The notes below the pieces were generated by a model. The model worked only from the letters and a program-made list of their open reading frames with translations, was not told the origin of the DNA and did not search any database. From NCBI GenBank assembly GCA_005879605.1, contig VBKE01000296.1, positions 1 through 46,431 of the forward strand: DNA of 46,431 bases, given 5' to 3'. Each line of letters begins with the position of its first letter. Within the stretch, counting starts at the first letter, position 1. A program made the translations under genes and the position numbers. This document shows, in pieces, positions 7,991-16,974 of the stretch. This stretch comes from Deltaproteobacteria bacterium. GTDB lineage: Bacteria; Desulfobacterota; Binatia; UBA9968.

Positions 7991-9598
7991 TCACTTCGCC
8001 AGCGGATCGGGACGAAGCTGGAAGTGCAGGACCTTGGGCTTTGTCCCTTTGCCGCCTTCGATGTGGAAAGGAGTCCGGTTGCCGAAGGTCGCCCACAAAC
8101 CTTTGCCCTTCCAGCCGGCCTTTGGATCGTCGATGCGCCCATCCATCCATTTGGCGTAAAAACCCATGGGATAGGGCACGCGAAGAGTGACGAATTTCCC
8201 GTCCACCATGGCCAACAGCGCGTCATTAAGATTGCCGGTGGCGATCGGCACGTCTTTACCCAAGCCAAAGGTGTCGAACTGATCCACCCAGGTGTAATAG
8301 CTCGACTCGGCGCTGCCTGAGGCCTTGAGGTTCTGAAACTGCGGCCCGGGGAAAGGATAGAGCGTCCAGCCCTCGGGGCAGTGCTTTCCCGTGGCGGTCG
8401 GTCCGTTGAGGACCTTGCATTTACGACGATCGAAACTTCCGAGATGACCGCTGGACAGCGATACCCACGCGACTCCGTTGCGGTCGATGTCCATCCCGCG
8501 GATGCCGTATCCGTTGTTCTCGATTGGCACTTCGTAGTATTCCGTCAAAGCGGTCACCGGCGGGTTATCACCGAGATTCAGCCGAATCACTGCGCCGGGA
8601 AAGCTCAGCACGGACCCCCAGATGGAACCGTCCACCGGACTCACGGCGATGCCATATAGGCCCGCCACGATCCGTTTGTCTTTAGCGGGATCCACCGCTT
8701 CCTTCGGCTCGACCCACTCGTCGCGCTTGCCGTTGCCGTTGGTGTCGAGGACAAACGGCGTCCAACCCTGCGATTTCGCCTCGTCGCCGGTCTCCTCGAA
8801 CATCTTGCGATTGAGCCAGCCGACGACGTTGCTGGTCGAAGCGCCGCTGCTCAGCCACAAGGTGTTATTGGCGTCCTCTGCAAACACCAAGTGATGCGTG
8901 GAGAAACAGGTGCTGATCAAAGTGAACTTCTTGGTTTTCGGATCGTACATCGAGACGTGACGGTTCGCGTTTTCGAGCGGGAAGACCTTCGCTGAAGAAT
9001 GGTCTGAGCCCTTCTTGCAGAAGTCCGGATTAGCCGGTGGACGCACTCTCGCCGTGAACCACACCCGCCCCTTTTCATCGTACATCGGATTGTGCTGGTT
9101 GGACTGACTATCCCATATCGGTTCGGCTCCCCAGTAAGGCGACGGCGATAGCGGGTCCGTCTTTGCGGAGGGAGTATTCGGATCACGCACCGGGTGCTTA
9201 ATTTCGAACGCCTTGTGATGAACGGGATCCAATACTGGAACCAAATCCGTGCTCAACTCGGTCGCGCCAAAGATCAAGCCGTTGGCGTTGAGAGTGGGGT
9301 TGCGTTTGTCGGTGGAGATTTCATCGTGCAAGTAAGCCTTGGGGTTGCTCCAGTCCCACAACGTGACGACGATGTTGCGCTCCACGCCCTGCGGCCGCAT
9401 TGGCTTTGTCGCGGGTAATTCGCCAGCGGCGATGCGATCGGTCCAATCACCGAACAACCCGGTGGCTTTGTTTGCCCCCATCTCGTTGATGCGGGTGACC
9501 ATTGTGGTCATGGCTTGTCCGGACACGATGCGCCGCTGCCACGCTTCGGCGGAGGAATTGACGTTATACAGCCGTTGGTCTTCGCCACGTTCAACCAC
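7991..9598 (-). pseudogene. C-terminal part of a disrupted Vgb-like propeller / haem protein
   Basis: Homologous over its whole length to residues from about 201 onward of the intact neighbour at 10228-12375. Shared stretches include GVERNIVVT, FCKKGSDH, LDTNGNGKRD, SSGHL.SFDRRKCK and the identical C-terminal HFQLRPDPLAK. Propeller-type repeats are visible as GRVWFTA, TLWLSSG, GSIWGSV and GVAWVSL. Residues before about NSSAEAW are out of frame, so the apparent start at 9598 is not genuine. The true protein began at 10077 in another frame, and a deletion at 9560-9570 separates the halves. If translated separately it would lack a signal peptide and remain cytosolic. An assembly error is possible but would have to remove about 70 nt. 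Confidence 0.8.
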
Positions 9599-10077
9599 TC
9601 GTTCTGAGTCGCTATTTTACCTACGGGGAACTCATTCTTGTCGGGAATCTTGAGCATCGAGTACCAGTAAATGGCCGGATAGTATTCCGCCGCCGCTGCC
9701 TCACTCGGAGCCGGCACCGCTTTCAAATTGAGAATCTTCCCGGGCACGGCTTTGACCTTCGGCGAATCCACCAACCCATAGCCACGCACCCATACGCTGT
9801 AACTGGCTTTCGGTAGATCCGGCATCACGTAGCGCCCTTGATCGTCGGTGACCACAATCTTGGTGAATTTGGTGGGCAGCTCCGTGGTCTCCGCGATCAC
9901 CCAGACGCCGGCTTCCGGCCCGTTGGCGCCGGTGACCACGCCGCCGATATCATCGGCGTCGATGCGGACCGCTCCGCCGTTGTTTTGTTGCGCCGTGAGC
10001 CCAACCGGCCACGGAGCGAAAAGAAGGGCGACGCCGAGTACGACAAAACTAAATGATAATAGTTTTTTTGGCTTCAT
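9508..10077 (-). pseudogene. N-terminal part of the disrupted haem/propeller protein
   Basis: Signal peptide (KKLLSFSFVVLGVALLF) followed by a carboxypeptidase-regulatory-like beta-sandwich: DDIGGVVTGANGPEAGVWV, TDDQGRYVMPDLPKASYS and VWVRGYGLVDSPKVK. These match the intact paralogue nearly word for word. The start has a strong AGGAGG upstream. The homology runs to KTNGC, which is the first Cys of the CxxCH haem motif in the paralogue. It then shifts frame and ends after 18 unrelated residues. The second Cys, the haem His and the next 23 or so residues are gone. It lies about 150 nt downstream of the intact copy, so the pair arose by tandem duplication followed by decay of this copy. Confidence 0.8.
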
Positions 10078-10083
10078 CTTTCC

Positions 10084-10227
10084 CTCCTTGGCGCACTTTG
10101 CGCTTAGCGCGAGTCATATTCTCTTCCCTTCGAGACCTTCGTGGTTAAAATCCTCTCACCACGAAGAGCACGAAGCACACGAAGTTTCGGTCCTGCATCG
10201 CGCCAAGACGCCAAGATCGCAAAGTAA
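10084..10227. repeat. Mixed intergenic 9-nt repeat arrays with an inverted repeat
   Basis: Between the two paralogues lie three units CACGAAGAG, CACGAAGCA, CACGAAGTT (10160-10186) and three units GCGCCAAGA, CGCCAAGAT, CGCAAAGTA (10200-10226). A perfect 9-bp inverted repeat CTTCGTGGT / ACCACGAAG (10137-10145, 10158-10166) has a 12-nt loop. A further GCGCACTTT/GCGCTTAGC pair sits near 10090. The last unit runs to within 1 nt of the stop codon of the intact paralogue, so the hairpin could end its transcript. Confidence 0.7.
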
Positions 10228-12375
10228 TCATTTCGCCAACGGATCCGGCCGCAACTGGAAGTGGACGGCGAGCGGCTTGGAGCCCTTGCCGTTCTCCATC
10301 AGCCACGGCGCGCGGTCGCCGCTCGAGCTCCACAAGCCGCGGCCTTTCCAGCCGGCTTTCGGATCGTCGATGCGTCCGTCGAAGCCTTTGGCGTAGAAAC
10401 CGAGCGGATAGGGCACGCGCAGCAGGATCATCTTGCCGTCTTTCAACGCGACCAGGCCGTTGTACAAGTTCGCGGTGGACATCGGCACGTCGTCACCGAG
10501 GCCGAACGTATTGTGCTGATCGACCCAGGAGTAGTAGCTCGACTCTGCGCTGTTGTCGCCGATGCCTTGGAAACCGGGGCCGGGATATTTATAGAACGAC
10601 CAGCCTTCGGGGCAGTGATCGCCGGTGGCCTTAGGTCCGTTCAGTGGACCTTTGCACTTTCTCCGGTCGAAGCTTGCCAGATGGCCGCTCGCGAGCGACG
10701 CCCACACGACACCTTGCTTGTCGATGTCAGCGCCGCGGATGCCGAAGCCGGGCGGCGGGACATTATAGATTTCCGCGAGCGCCGTCTCCGAGGGATTCGA
10801 CCCCGGCGCGATGCGCACGACGGCCCCTGGAAAAGTCCGGACGGAGCCCCAGACCGAGCCGTCGGCCGGGCTCGGCATCACGGCGTAGAAGCCCGCGGAG
10901 ATGCGCTTGTCCTTGGTCGGATCGACCGGCTGATTCGGCTCGACGTAAGGATCGCGCTTGCCGTTGCCGTTGGTATCGAGGATCATCGGCGTCCAGCCCT
11001 GCGCTTTCGCCGCGTCGCCGGTCTCGTCGAATTTCTTCATGTCGAACCAGCCGACGACCTGACCGCCGCCGCTCGTCCACAGCACGTCGTTGGCATCGAA
11101 CTGCAAATGATGCGTCCCAAAGCAGGTGTCGATGAACGTGTACTTCATGGTCTTCGGATCGAGCATCGAAAGGTGGCGGTTCGTGCGTTCCACCGGAAAT
11201 GCTTTGGCCGAAGGATGGTCCGAGCCTTTCTTGCAGAAGGCCGGATTGTTCGGGCCGCGAACCGCCGCCGCGAACCACACGCGCCCTTTGCGGTCGAACA
11301 TGCCGTTGTGGTTGTTCGCCTTGCTCGTCCAGACATGTTCCTTGCCCCAGTAAGGCGACGGCTGCATCGGTCCTTCTTCCATCGACATGGGCGTATCCGC
11401 GTCGCGCACCGGCGTCTTGAAGTCCGTGACCTTGTTCGTTTTCGGATCGAGGATCGGAATGACATCGACGCTGAGTTCAGTGGAGCCGTAGACCGGGCCG
11501 TAGGCATTCACGGTCGGAAAGCGCCGGTCCGAAGCGATCAGGTCGTGAAGGTAATGCTTCTCATCGAGCCAATCCCAGGTCGTGACCACGATATTGCGCT
11601 CGACGCCTTTGGGCCGCGGCGGCTTCGCATGGGGCAGCTCGCCCTTGGCGATGCGCTCCGTCCAGTCTGCGAGATAACGAAAAGGCGCGCCGCCCATCTC
11701 CTTGACGACGGTCGCGAACATGGGCACGCCGCCCTGCCCTGACTGGATGCGGCGAAACCACAGCTCCTCGGAATTGGCGAACTTGCCGAAGGGGAACGGC
11801 ACGTTGGTGGGAAACGTGCGCATGGAGCGGTTGCCTATCGCATGGCAATTGGCGCAGCCGTTCGACTTCATCAAGTTCAGATATTCGTTCTGCGTCAGCT
11901 TCTCGGGAATTTTCCCCTTGCCGCCGAATTCGCTCTTGTCGGGAATCTTCATCATCGAATACCAGTAGATCGACGGATAATATTGCGCCGCGGCGGCTTC
12001 GTTCGGCGCGACCACCGCCTTCAAGTCGAGAATCTTCCCGGGAGCGGCTTTAACTTTCGGCGAATCCACCAACCCATAGCCGCGCACCCAAATGTCGTAA
12101 TTCGCTTTCGGCAGATCGGGCACCACGTAGCGTCCTTGATCGTCGGTGACCACGCTTCGGCTGAATCGGGTCGGCAGGTCGGTCGTCTCGGCGATCACCC
12201 AGACGCCGGCCTCGGGCCCCTTGGCGCTGGTCACGACGCCGCCGATGTCGTCGTCATCGATGCGCACGGCCGCCCCGGTGCTCTGTTCGCCGCCCATCTG
12301 GGCCGCGCAAGCCACGATAAGGGCGGCGATGCCAACTGCCGCCACGCCTAAGTACAACAGTTTTGCCGTCCTCAT
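10228..12375 (-). CDS. Secreted lipoprotein: regulatory-like domain + c-type haem motif + Vgb-like propeller
   Basis: A 715-residue exported protein. The lipobox IVAC puts the lipidated Cys at 23. Residues about 43-122 form a carboxypeptidase-regulatory-like domain (GGVVTSAKGPEAGVWV, DDQGRYVVPDLPKA). A single c-type haem motif follows, C174-A-N-C177-H178. The rest resembles virginiamycin-B-lyase/streptogramin-lyase propellers, with blades marked by GRVWFAA, DVLWTSG, GSVWGSV and GVVWASL, plus conserved Cys pairs in FCKKGSD and DRRKCK. AAAGGAG precedes the ATG. It is the first gene of a pair with a broken paralogue. The domain order suggests a periplasmic or surface redox protein in which the propeller binds substrate and the haem moves electrons. 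The actual reaction is unknown; the lyase label should not be transferred. Confidence 0.85.
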   Translation of the reverse strand: MRTAKLLYLGVAAVGIAALIVACAAQMGGEQSTGAAVRIDDDDIGGVVTSAKGPEAGVWVIAETTDLPTRFSRSVVTDDQGRYVVPDLPKANYDIWVRGYGLVDSPKVKAAPGKILDLKAVVAPNEAAAAQYYPSIYWYSMMKIPDKSEFGGKGKIPEKLTQNEYLNLMKSNGCANCHAIGNRSMRTFPTNVPFPFGKFANSEELWFRRIQSGQGGVPMFATVVKEMGGAPFRYLADWTERIAKGELPHAKPPRPKGVERNIVVTTWDWLDEKHYLHDLIASDRRFPTVNAYGPVYGSTELSVDVIPILDPKTNKVTDFKTPVRDADTPMSMEEGPMQPSPYWGKEHVWTSKANNHNGMFDRKGRVWFAAAVRGPNNPAFCKKGSDHPSAKAFPVERTNRHLSMLDPKTMKYTFIDTCFGTHHLQFDANDVLWTSGGGQVVGWFDMKKFDETGDAAKAQGWTPMILDTNGNGKRDPYVEPNQPVDPTKDKRISAGFYAVMPSPADGSVWGSVRTFPGAVVRIAPGSNPSETALAEIYNVPPPGFGIRGADIDKQGVVWASLASGHLASFDRRKCKGPLNGPKATGDHCPEGWSFYKYPGPGFQGIGDNSAESSYYSWVDQHNTFGLGDDVPMSTANLYNGLVALKDGKMILLRVPYPLGFYAKGFDGRIDDPKAGWKGRGLWSSSGDRAPWLMENGKGSKPLAVHFQLRPDPLAK

Positions 12376-12711
12376 GTGTGTCGCTCCTTTCGGCTCTACT
12401 TAAACCGATCTCGGACAATCCACAGGACGCTGATCGTTAGGAATCGAACACAGCTCTGCCCGAGTGCTTTGACTGAGATTCTAGAGAATGCGTTCGTGTG
12501 ATGGGAATTTGTTTTCGAAAGCATGCCCCCAGCCAACATGACAAAAAGCTTTTAAATTACGCCGCGCATGTTCTTGAGGCAAACCGTTGCCATTTTAACA
12601 GTGGTCTGACGGAAGAGCGATCTTTAAGCCGGACAGTATCGAATCAAGACGCATAATGTCAACCTCGGGTTCAACCGCGGATACTGACCAATCCGTCGCA
12701 AGCGCGTAAAG
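12376..12711. other. 336-bp gap, upstream region of the haem/propeller gene
   Basis: Contains the leader of the minus-strand lipoprotein gene (AAAGGAG just upstream of 12375). No convincing open frame, RNA gene or strong promoter could be identified. Confidence 0.45.
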
Positions 12712-13911
12712 CTATAACCCGCTCCTGCGAGAGCGATCATTTACCAACATTGCATCGCTACCGGGCGATTGCGAGAACTCTTCGCTGCGCACGAGGTTAC
12801 TGGGTTGGCCCTCGCCGTCGAGCTTCACTCCACCTTCGGTTGCGGCTTGTTGAAGACGCTGCCATTCGTCGCGGTAGCCACGGGTGTGGCCGCGGAAGTG
12901 GGGCATGACGTAGCGGGCAAAAAGCTCGAGGGATCTCCGCAATTTTTCCGTTCCGGTCCACTCGTGCGTGGTCAGCATGAGCCCGCCGAAGCCCCCGGTC
13001 TCGGCCTGCAGGCGCTCGATCTGCGCGATGGCATCGTCCGGCGTGCCGATGATCCAGTCCCGCCGGTCGGCGCCGGAGCGCGGGGTGATCTCATGCGCAG
13101 GCTGGCCGGGATAGGACTCGTAGGGAGCCTTCAGTCCGATTGCAAAGAAATATTCCATATCGCGCCTGATGCCCTCTTCGACATCGGCCCAGGCCTCCTC
13201 GCGGGTCTCAGCGAGATAAACACAGGTGGCCATCCGCCAGTTGTCGCGGGAAGCCGCTACGCTATTTTTCGCTGCCCCCGCTTCAACTCTCTGCCACTGC
13301 TCGGTGGGCCGGCGGTTTTTGCCGGCTGGCGACAGAAGCAACATGCCGTATTTGCCGGCGAGCTCGGCACTCACGGGATTTCCCGACGAAGCAATGGCCA
13401 GCGGAAGGCGCGGCTGCTGATAAGAGCGGAGCTGCAGCCGCATGTTCTTAAATTTCCAGAAGCGCCCCTCATAGTCGATGGGTTCAGGCGACTCGAGCAG
13501 CCGAACGATGATATCCACGGACTCGGCCAGCATCGGGTAGAGCTTGTTATTGGTCAAGCCGAACAATTTTTTGTCGGTAACCAAGTTGCACGGTCCCACG
13601 CCCAAGATGACGCGGCCGCGCGTGAGATGATCCAGAAAAGCCATCCGCTCGGCGACGTGGAACGGATGATGAAAGGGAAGGCTGATCACCGAGGTGCCGA
13701 GGCGGATGCGATGTGCATGGGCTGCAGCTTTGGCGAGCACCATTTCCGGCGCCGGCATGGTCTCCCAACCACCCGAGTGATGCTCGCCGATGAAAAATTC
13801 GTCGAAGTCGAGCGCATCGGCCAAGTGGATCAGCGAAATGTCGCGGTCGAAGGCCAGCGCGGGATTTTCCGACGGTCGGTGCAGAGGCATCATAAAAAAC
13901 GAGAATTTCAT
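12712..13911 (-). CDS. LLM-class (luciferase-like) flavin-dependent oxidoreductase
   Basis: A 399-residue bacterial-luciferase-family protein with a TIM-barrel pattern: FSFFMMPLHRP, DEFFIGEHHSGGW, RIRLGTSVISLPFHHPFHVAERMAFLDHL, then GRVILGVGP. It should use reduced FMN (or F420) and oxygen on an unknown substrate. The frame is open to 14058, but the ATG at 13911 is chosen because GAGGGAC lies upstream and the barrel begins there; the extra 49 residues look non-native. It follows a cupin gene by 76 nt on the same strand and the two probably form one transcript. Confidence 0.9.
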   Translation of the reverse strand: MKFSFFMMPLHRPSENPALAFDRDISLIHLADALDFDEFFIGEHHSGGWETMPAPEMVLAKAAAHAHRIRLGTSVISLPFHHPFHVAERMAFLDHLTRGRVILGVGPCNLVTDKKLFGLTNNKLYPMLAESVDIIVRLLESPEPIDYEGRFWKFKNMRLQLRSYQQPRLPLAIASSGNPVSAELAGKYGMLLLSPAGKNRRPTEQWQRVEAGAAKNSVAASRDNWRMATCVYLAETREEAWADVEEGIRRDMEYFFAIGLKAPYESYPGQPAHEITPRSGADRRDWIIGTPDDAIAQIERLQAETGGFGGLMLTTHEWTGTEKLRRSLELFARYVMPHFRGHTRGYRDEWQRLQQAATEGGVKLDGEGQPSNLVRSEEFSQSPGSDAMLVNDRSRRSGL

Positions 13912-13987
13912 GATGAGTCCCTCACAGGGTACCTGAGCCGTCTCAGATTGCTTCAGCGACCCGATTTGCTGAGTCGGGTGAAAACTA

Positions 13988-14362
13988 TTAGTGCGCGGAT
14001 TGACTGCCCGCCGTCGTAACTGTGATGTGAGACATCGCTGTGTCTGCCTTGGCGCCATGCCAGTGGCGCTCGCCCGCCTTGATGTGCACGATGTCGCCGA
14101 CGGTGATCTCCCGCTCTTCTTTCTCCGTTGCGACCATGCCCCTGCCCGCCGTGACCACCAAGATCTGATCGCAGTTATGGGTATGCCACCCGGTGGTGGC
14201 GCCCTCGCGGAAGTTCACGACGTTACAGCGAAAGTTTTCAGAGTCTCCGTCGCCGATGATTGTTTGCCGCGTCCGGCTTACCGGTCCGCCGGTCCATCCG
14301 GCAATAGGCGTAGCGCTGTCCATGGGCTTTTCCGGCAAATCATGAATTCTGAGTACACGCAT
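13988..14362 (-). CDS. Small cupin-domain protein
   Basis: A single-domain cupin of 124 residues. Cupin motif 1 is GWHTHNCDQILVVTAGRG (His, His, then a Gln where Glu is common), and motif 2 is VGDIVHIKAGERHWHG. These histidines would bind one divalent metal. The frame allows an ATG at 14383, but the AGGGAG lying inside that extension serves the ATG at 14362, which is preferred. Upstream of the LLM oxidoreductase, so both may act on the same compound. Substrate unknown; a small dioxygenase or a ligand-binding cupin are both possible. Confidence 0.82.
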   Translation of the reverse strand: MRVLRIHDLPEKPMDSATPIAGWTGGPVSRTRQTIIGDGDSENFRCNVVNFREGATTGWHTHNCDQILVVTAGRGMVATEKEEREITVGDIVHIKAGERHWHGAKADTAMSHITVTTAGSQSAH

Positions 14363-14695
14363 GCTCGTCACTCTCTCCCTCATGAAAAATATTTGTCAAC
14401 CGCAGCGAGCGCAAAGCTCACAAAAAGAATTCTGCTCAATGACCTGTTCTCCATGGACAGTATCCGATGAGCCACTGTTAGGTCAATCCGAGAGCAGCGT
14501 CTCGATACGAATCTTTCGAGCATTGCGTAAAAATGCGCGACAGGAACCAAGCCATACACAACGGCAACTCAGACAAGAGAATGCGGAACCGTAACAACCA
14601 CGTGCAAGGATAACGATGAAAATATCAAAAGTGGAAATCTGAGCGGCTTTTCTAGTGGTTGACGTCAACCCCGCAGTCTGATAGGCGAATTGCCA
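14363..14695. other. 333-bp divergent intergenic region
   Basis: Lies between the minus-strand cupin and a plus-strand small open frame. Contains CGCAGCGAG/CGCAAAGCT near 14401, which may be a weak version of the 9-nt repeats seen elsewhere. No gene or clear promoter is supported. Confidence 0.4.
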
Positions 14696-15010
14696 GTGAA
14701 AACAAAGATCGCGCTTCTGCTTTCGTTTCTTTTGTTATTTTCGGTGCTCGCGGATGGCATCGAGCTGCGTTGGGAACTCGAGGATACGCCGGACGAAGAG
14801 GCTTCCTCGCTCGATGACCTTGCTATTTCCTTAAAGTCCAACCATTCATGGCGCTTCCGAAGCCGCCGGGCAGGAAGCAAGTTCTTGGTTAAGTTGCTGC
14901 GCGGCTTTAGCGCTACGCCAAAGTATTTTCTTTCCCATCCTAGTAAAACAATACCTTCGGGGTTCCCGCAACGGGAACTCTATAGGCTGCAACAAGTCTT
15001 TCGCCTTTAA
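14696..15010 (+). CDS. Possible small exported protein
   Basis: An open frame that from a GTG at 14696 gives a convincing signal peptide (KTKIALLLSFLLLFSVLADG), followed by an acidic stretch (ELRWELEDTPDEEASSLDDLA) and a basic C-terminal half. A TTG at 14690 is an alternative start; AGGCG lies nearby. No family is recognised and the C-terminal 35 residues look non-native, so it may be a fragment. It precedes the HtpX remnant by 167 nt. Confidence 0.35.
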   Translation: MKTKIALLLSFLLLFSVLADGIELRWELEDTPDEEASSLDDLAISLKSNHSWRFRSRRAGSKFLVKLLRGFSATPKYFLSHPSKTIPSGFPQRELYRLQQVFRL

Positions 15011-15177
15011 AAACCCCGCCTTTACAATTTTCTCCCGATCTAATGGGCCCGCTTTAGCTCTAGACCGGCCCATATAGATTTTTGCTCGCCGGCCAACTGC
15101 CGTCTTTTTGGAAACGCTAGCGAAGCCCGCCAGCGCGCGGTGTTTCATCGGGCGAGCGACAGCCAAAGGAGATTCAA

Positions 15178-15660
15178 ATGGAGGCCTTTAAGATCACGTT
15201 TTTAATGACGTTTTTGACCGTGGCTTTGATCAGAACCGGTAGGATGCTCGGCGGTGAAGAGGGTGCTTGGGTCGCTTTCATCTTTGCTTTGGCTACGCAC
15301 GGTATCAGCTACTGGTTCGGCGATAAAATCATTTTGTGGATATATGGCGCAAAAGAAATCGAAGGGAATAAAGCTCCTCGGCTCTACCGCATCGTGCAAG
15401 AGCTGACGTTTCGAGATCAGATGCCCATGCCTCGATTTTATTTGCTTCCCCAACGTAGCCCGATCGCTTTTGCGACCGGCAGAGATGAAAAACATGCCGC
15501 TGTGGCGATTCAACAAGACATTCATGGGTTAGACGAGGCCAAGCTCCGGAGTGTGCTGGCCCGGGATCTCTCTCAGATCAAGCATCGCGATAGGATCGCC
15601 GGAATTGTCACAGCGAGTGTGATTGGGGCCATCTCCATGTTCGTTAACATCCTTGGGTAA
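15178..15660 (+). CDS. Truncated, catalytically dead HtpX-like M48 protein
   Basis: Clear homology to membrane protease HtpX: two N-terminal membrane segments (about 7-20, 30-56), then MPMPRFYLLPQRSPIAFATG, AAVA, GLDEAKLRSVLARDLSQIKHRD and a third hydrophobic stretch. HtpX normally has HELSH as the zinc/catalytic motif; here it reads R129-D-L-S-Q133. All three key residues are changed and no zinc site can form. The protein ends at residue 160, where HtpX is about 280-300 residues, so the third zinc ligand region is absent too. AAAGGAGATTCAA upstream gives a good start. It may be a pseudogene or a retained non-proteolytic membrane protein. It lies 72 nt before TerC. Confidence 0.8.
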   Translation: MEAFKITFLMTFLTVALIRTGRMLGGEEGAWVAFIFALATHGISYWFGDKIILWIYGAKEIEGNKAPRLYRIVQELTFRDQMPMPRFYLLPQRSPIAFATGRDEKHAAVAIQQDIHGLDEAKLRSVLARDLSQIKHRDRIAGIVTASVIGAISMFVNILG

Positions 15661-15732
15661 GTCATGAGCGCCTATCCACATGCCCGTTTACTGCAGAAGA
15701 TCAGCAGGCGTTACTAATAGGAAGGAAGATCT

Positions 15733-16791
15733 ATGACATCGGACCGGTTATTGTTGTGGGTTGTCTTCAACATCTTTGTGCTCGGAGTACTGGCCGTCGA
15801 TTTGGGAGTCTTTCATCGAAAAGCTCACGCCGTTACCGTCAGAGAAGCCACGACTTGGTGCTTTGTTTGGGTTGCGCTAGGGCTTCTATTCAACATCGGG
15901 GTCTACATTTGGTTGGGATCCGAAAAAGCGCTCGAGTTTTTCACCGGCTATCTTATCGAGTATTCCTTGAGCGTAGACAACATCTTCGTCTTCATCATCA
16001 TTTTCTCCTATTTTGCCGTCCCGTCGGCCCATCAGTATCGCGTCCTCTTCTGGGGCATCCTGGGAGCTTTAGTCATGCGCGGCGCCTTCATAGCTGCCGG
16101 CGCCCTGCTGTTGGAAAAATTTCATTGGGTGATCTACGTCTTCGGCGCCTTTCTCGTCTTCACTGGAAGCAAGATGCTCATCAAAGAGGAGACCACCCTC
16201 CGTCCGGAAGATAACCCGGTCATCAAGCTGCTGGCGCGGCTCATGCCGGTCTCTTCCCAATACGAGGGTCAAAGGTTTTTTGTAAAGCAAAACCGAAGAT
16301 GGGCGGCCACGCCCCTGTTCGTGGTGCTTTTAGTCGTCGAGAGCACGGATCTCATCTTTGCCGTCGACTCGGTCCCCGCCATCTTCGCCGTGAGCCGCGA
16401 TCCCTTCGTTGTTTACACCTCAAACGTATTTGCGATCTTGGGTCTTCGTTCTCTCTATTTTCTGTTGGCGGGAGTCATGAATCTATTTGTCTACCTGCGG
16501 TACGGGTTGGGAGTCGTGCTTGGGTTTGTTGGTTTCAAGATGTTGCTCGTCGATATTTATAAGATCCCCATCGGCCTGTCTCTAGCCGTGGTAGCAGGAA
16601 CATTGATCCTTTCTATCGTGGCCTCTCTTCTTCTGAAACCAAAAATGCCAGGCTCAGTCGGCGTCCGATTTTCTTTCAGAACGTTGCTTGCCGGCTCAAA
16701 TACGTTCTGGCTATGGTTTGCGATTATATGCGCGGTTATCGTCGCCGTGGTCTTTGTACAACCTGGGTTTCCGTCGATAGGGTCTAAATAG
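15733..16791 (+). CDS. TerC/Alx-family integral membrane protein
   Basis: A 352-residue polytopic protein with about nine hydrophobic helices. TerC signatures are EYSLSVDNIFVFIIIF (about 76-91) and VVESTDLIFAVDSVPAIFAV (about 201-220), whose acidic residues lie in the membrane and probably bind a cation. Relatives are linked to manganese export during metalation of exocytoplasmic enzymes, alkaline response (Alx) and tellurite resistance. AAGGAAG precedes the ATG. No Alx-type pH-responsive or yybP-ykoY manganese leader could be recognised in the 72 nt upstream. Role here: probable metal ion transport in the inner membrane. Confidence 0.92.
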   Translation: MTSDRLLLWVVFNIFVLGVLAVDLGVFHRKAHAVTVREATTWCFVWVALGLLFNIGVYIWLGSEKALEFFTGYLIEYSLSVDNIFVFIIIFSYFAVPSAHQYRVLFWGILGALVMRGAFIAAGALLLEKFHWVIYVFGAFLVFTGSKMLIKEETTLRPEDNPVIKLLARLMPVSSQYEGQRFFVKQNRRWAATPLFVVLLVVESTDLIFAVDSVPAIFAVSRDPFVVYTSNVFAILGLRSLYFLLAGVMNLFVYLRYGLGVVLGFVGFKMLLVDIYKIPIGLSLAVVAGTLILSIVASLLLKPKMPGSVGVRFSFRTLLAGSNTFWLWFAIICAVIVAVVFVQPGFPSIGSK

Positions 16792-16974
16792 ATTGGCAAA
16801 ATTTTTCCCGCCTTGCCGTTTTCACGGAAGATGCCGGCCGGCCGGATGTTCTAGTTGCGCGATCGCCGCATCTGGTTTGCGTACCCTAGACATTTTGAAT
16901 ATATAAATGCTGGCTTTGGTGTCAATGTATATCTAATCACATCACCAAGATCCCGCTTCTTTCTAGGGTTTTAA

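Noticed and set aside
10261..11742. Long open frame of 493 codons on the plus strand inside the propeller gene
   Set aside because: It is antisense to the clearly homologous 715-residue protein and has an Arg/His/Val-rich composition typical of a shadow frame in GC-rich DNA.
12420..12480. Possible tRNA-like sequence (AATCGAACACAGCTC)
   Set aside because: No acceptor stem or cloverleaf could be paired around it.
12769..14019. Long plus-strand open frame of 416 codons
   Set aside because: Antisense to the LLM oxidoreductase and the end of the cupin, with no family resemblance.
15661..15732. Possible pH- or Mn-responsive leader before TerC
   Set aside because: Only 72 nt separate it from the HtpX stop and no known riboswitch pattern was seen.
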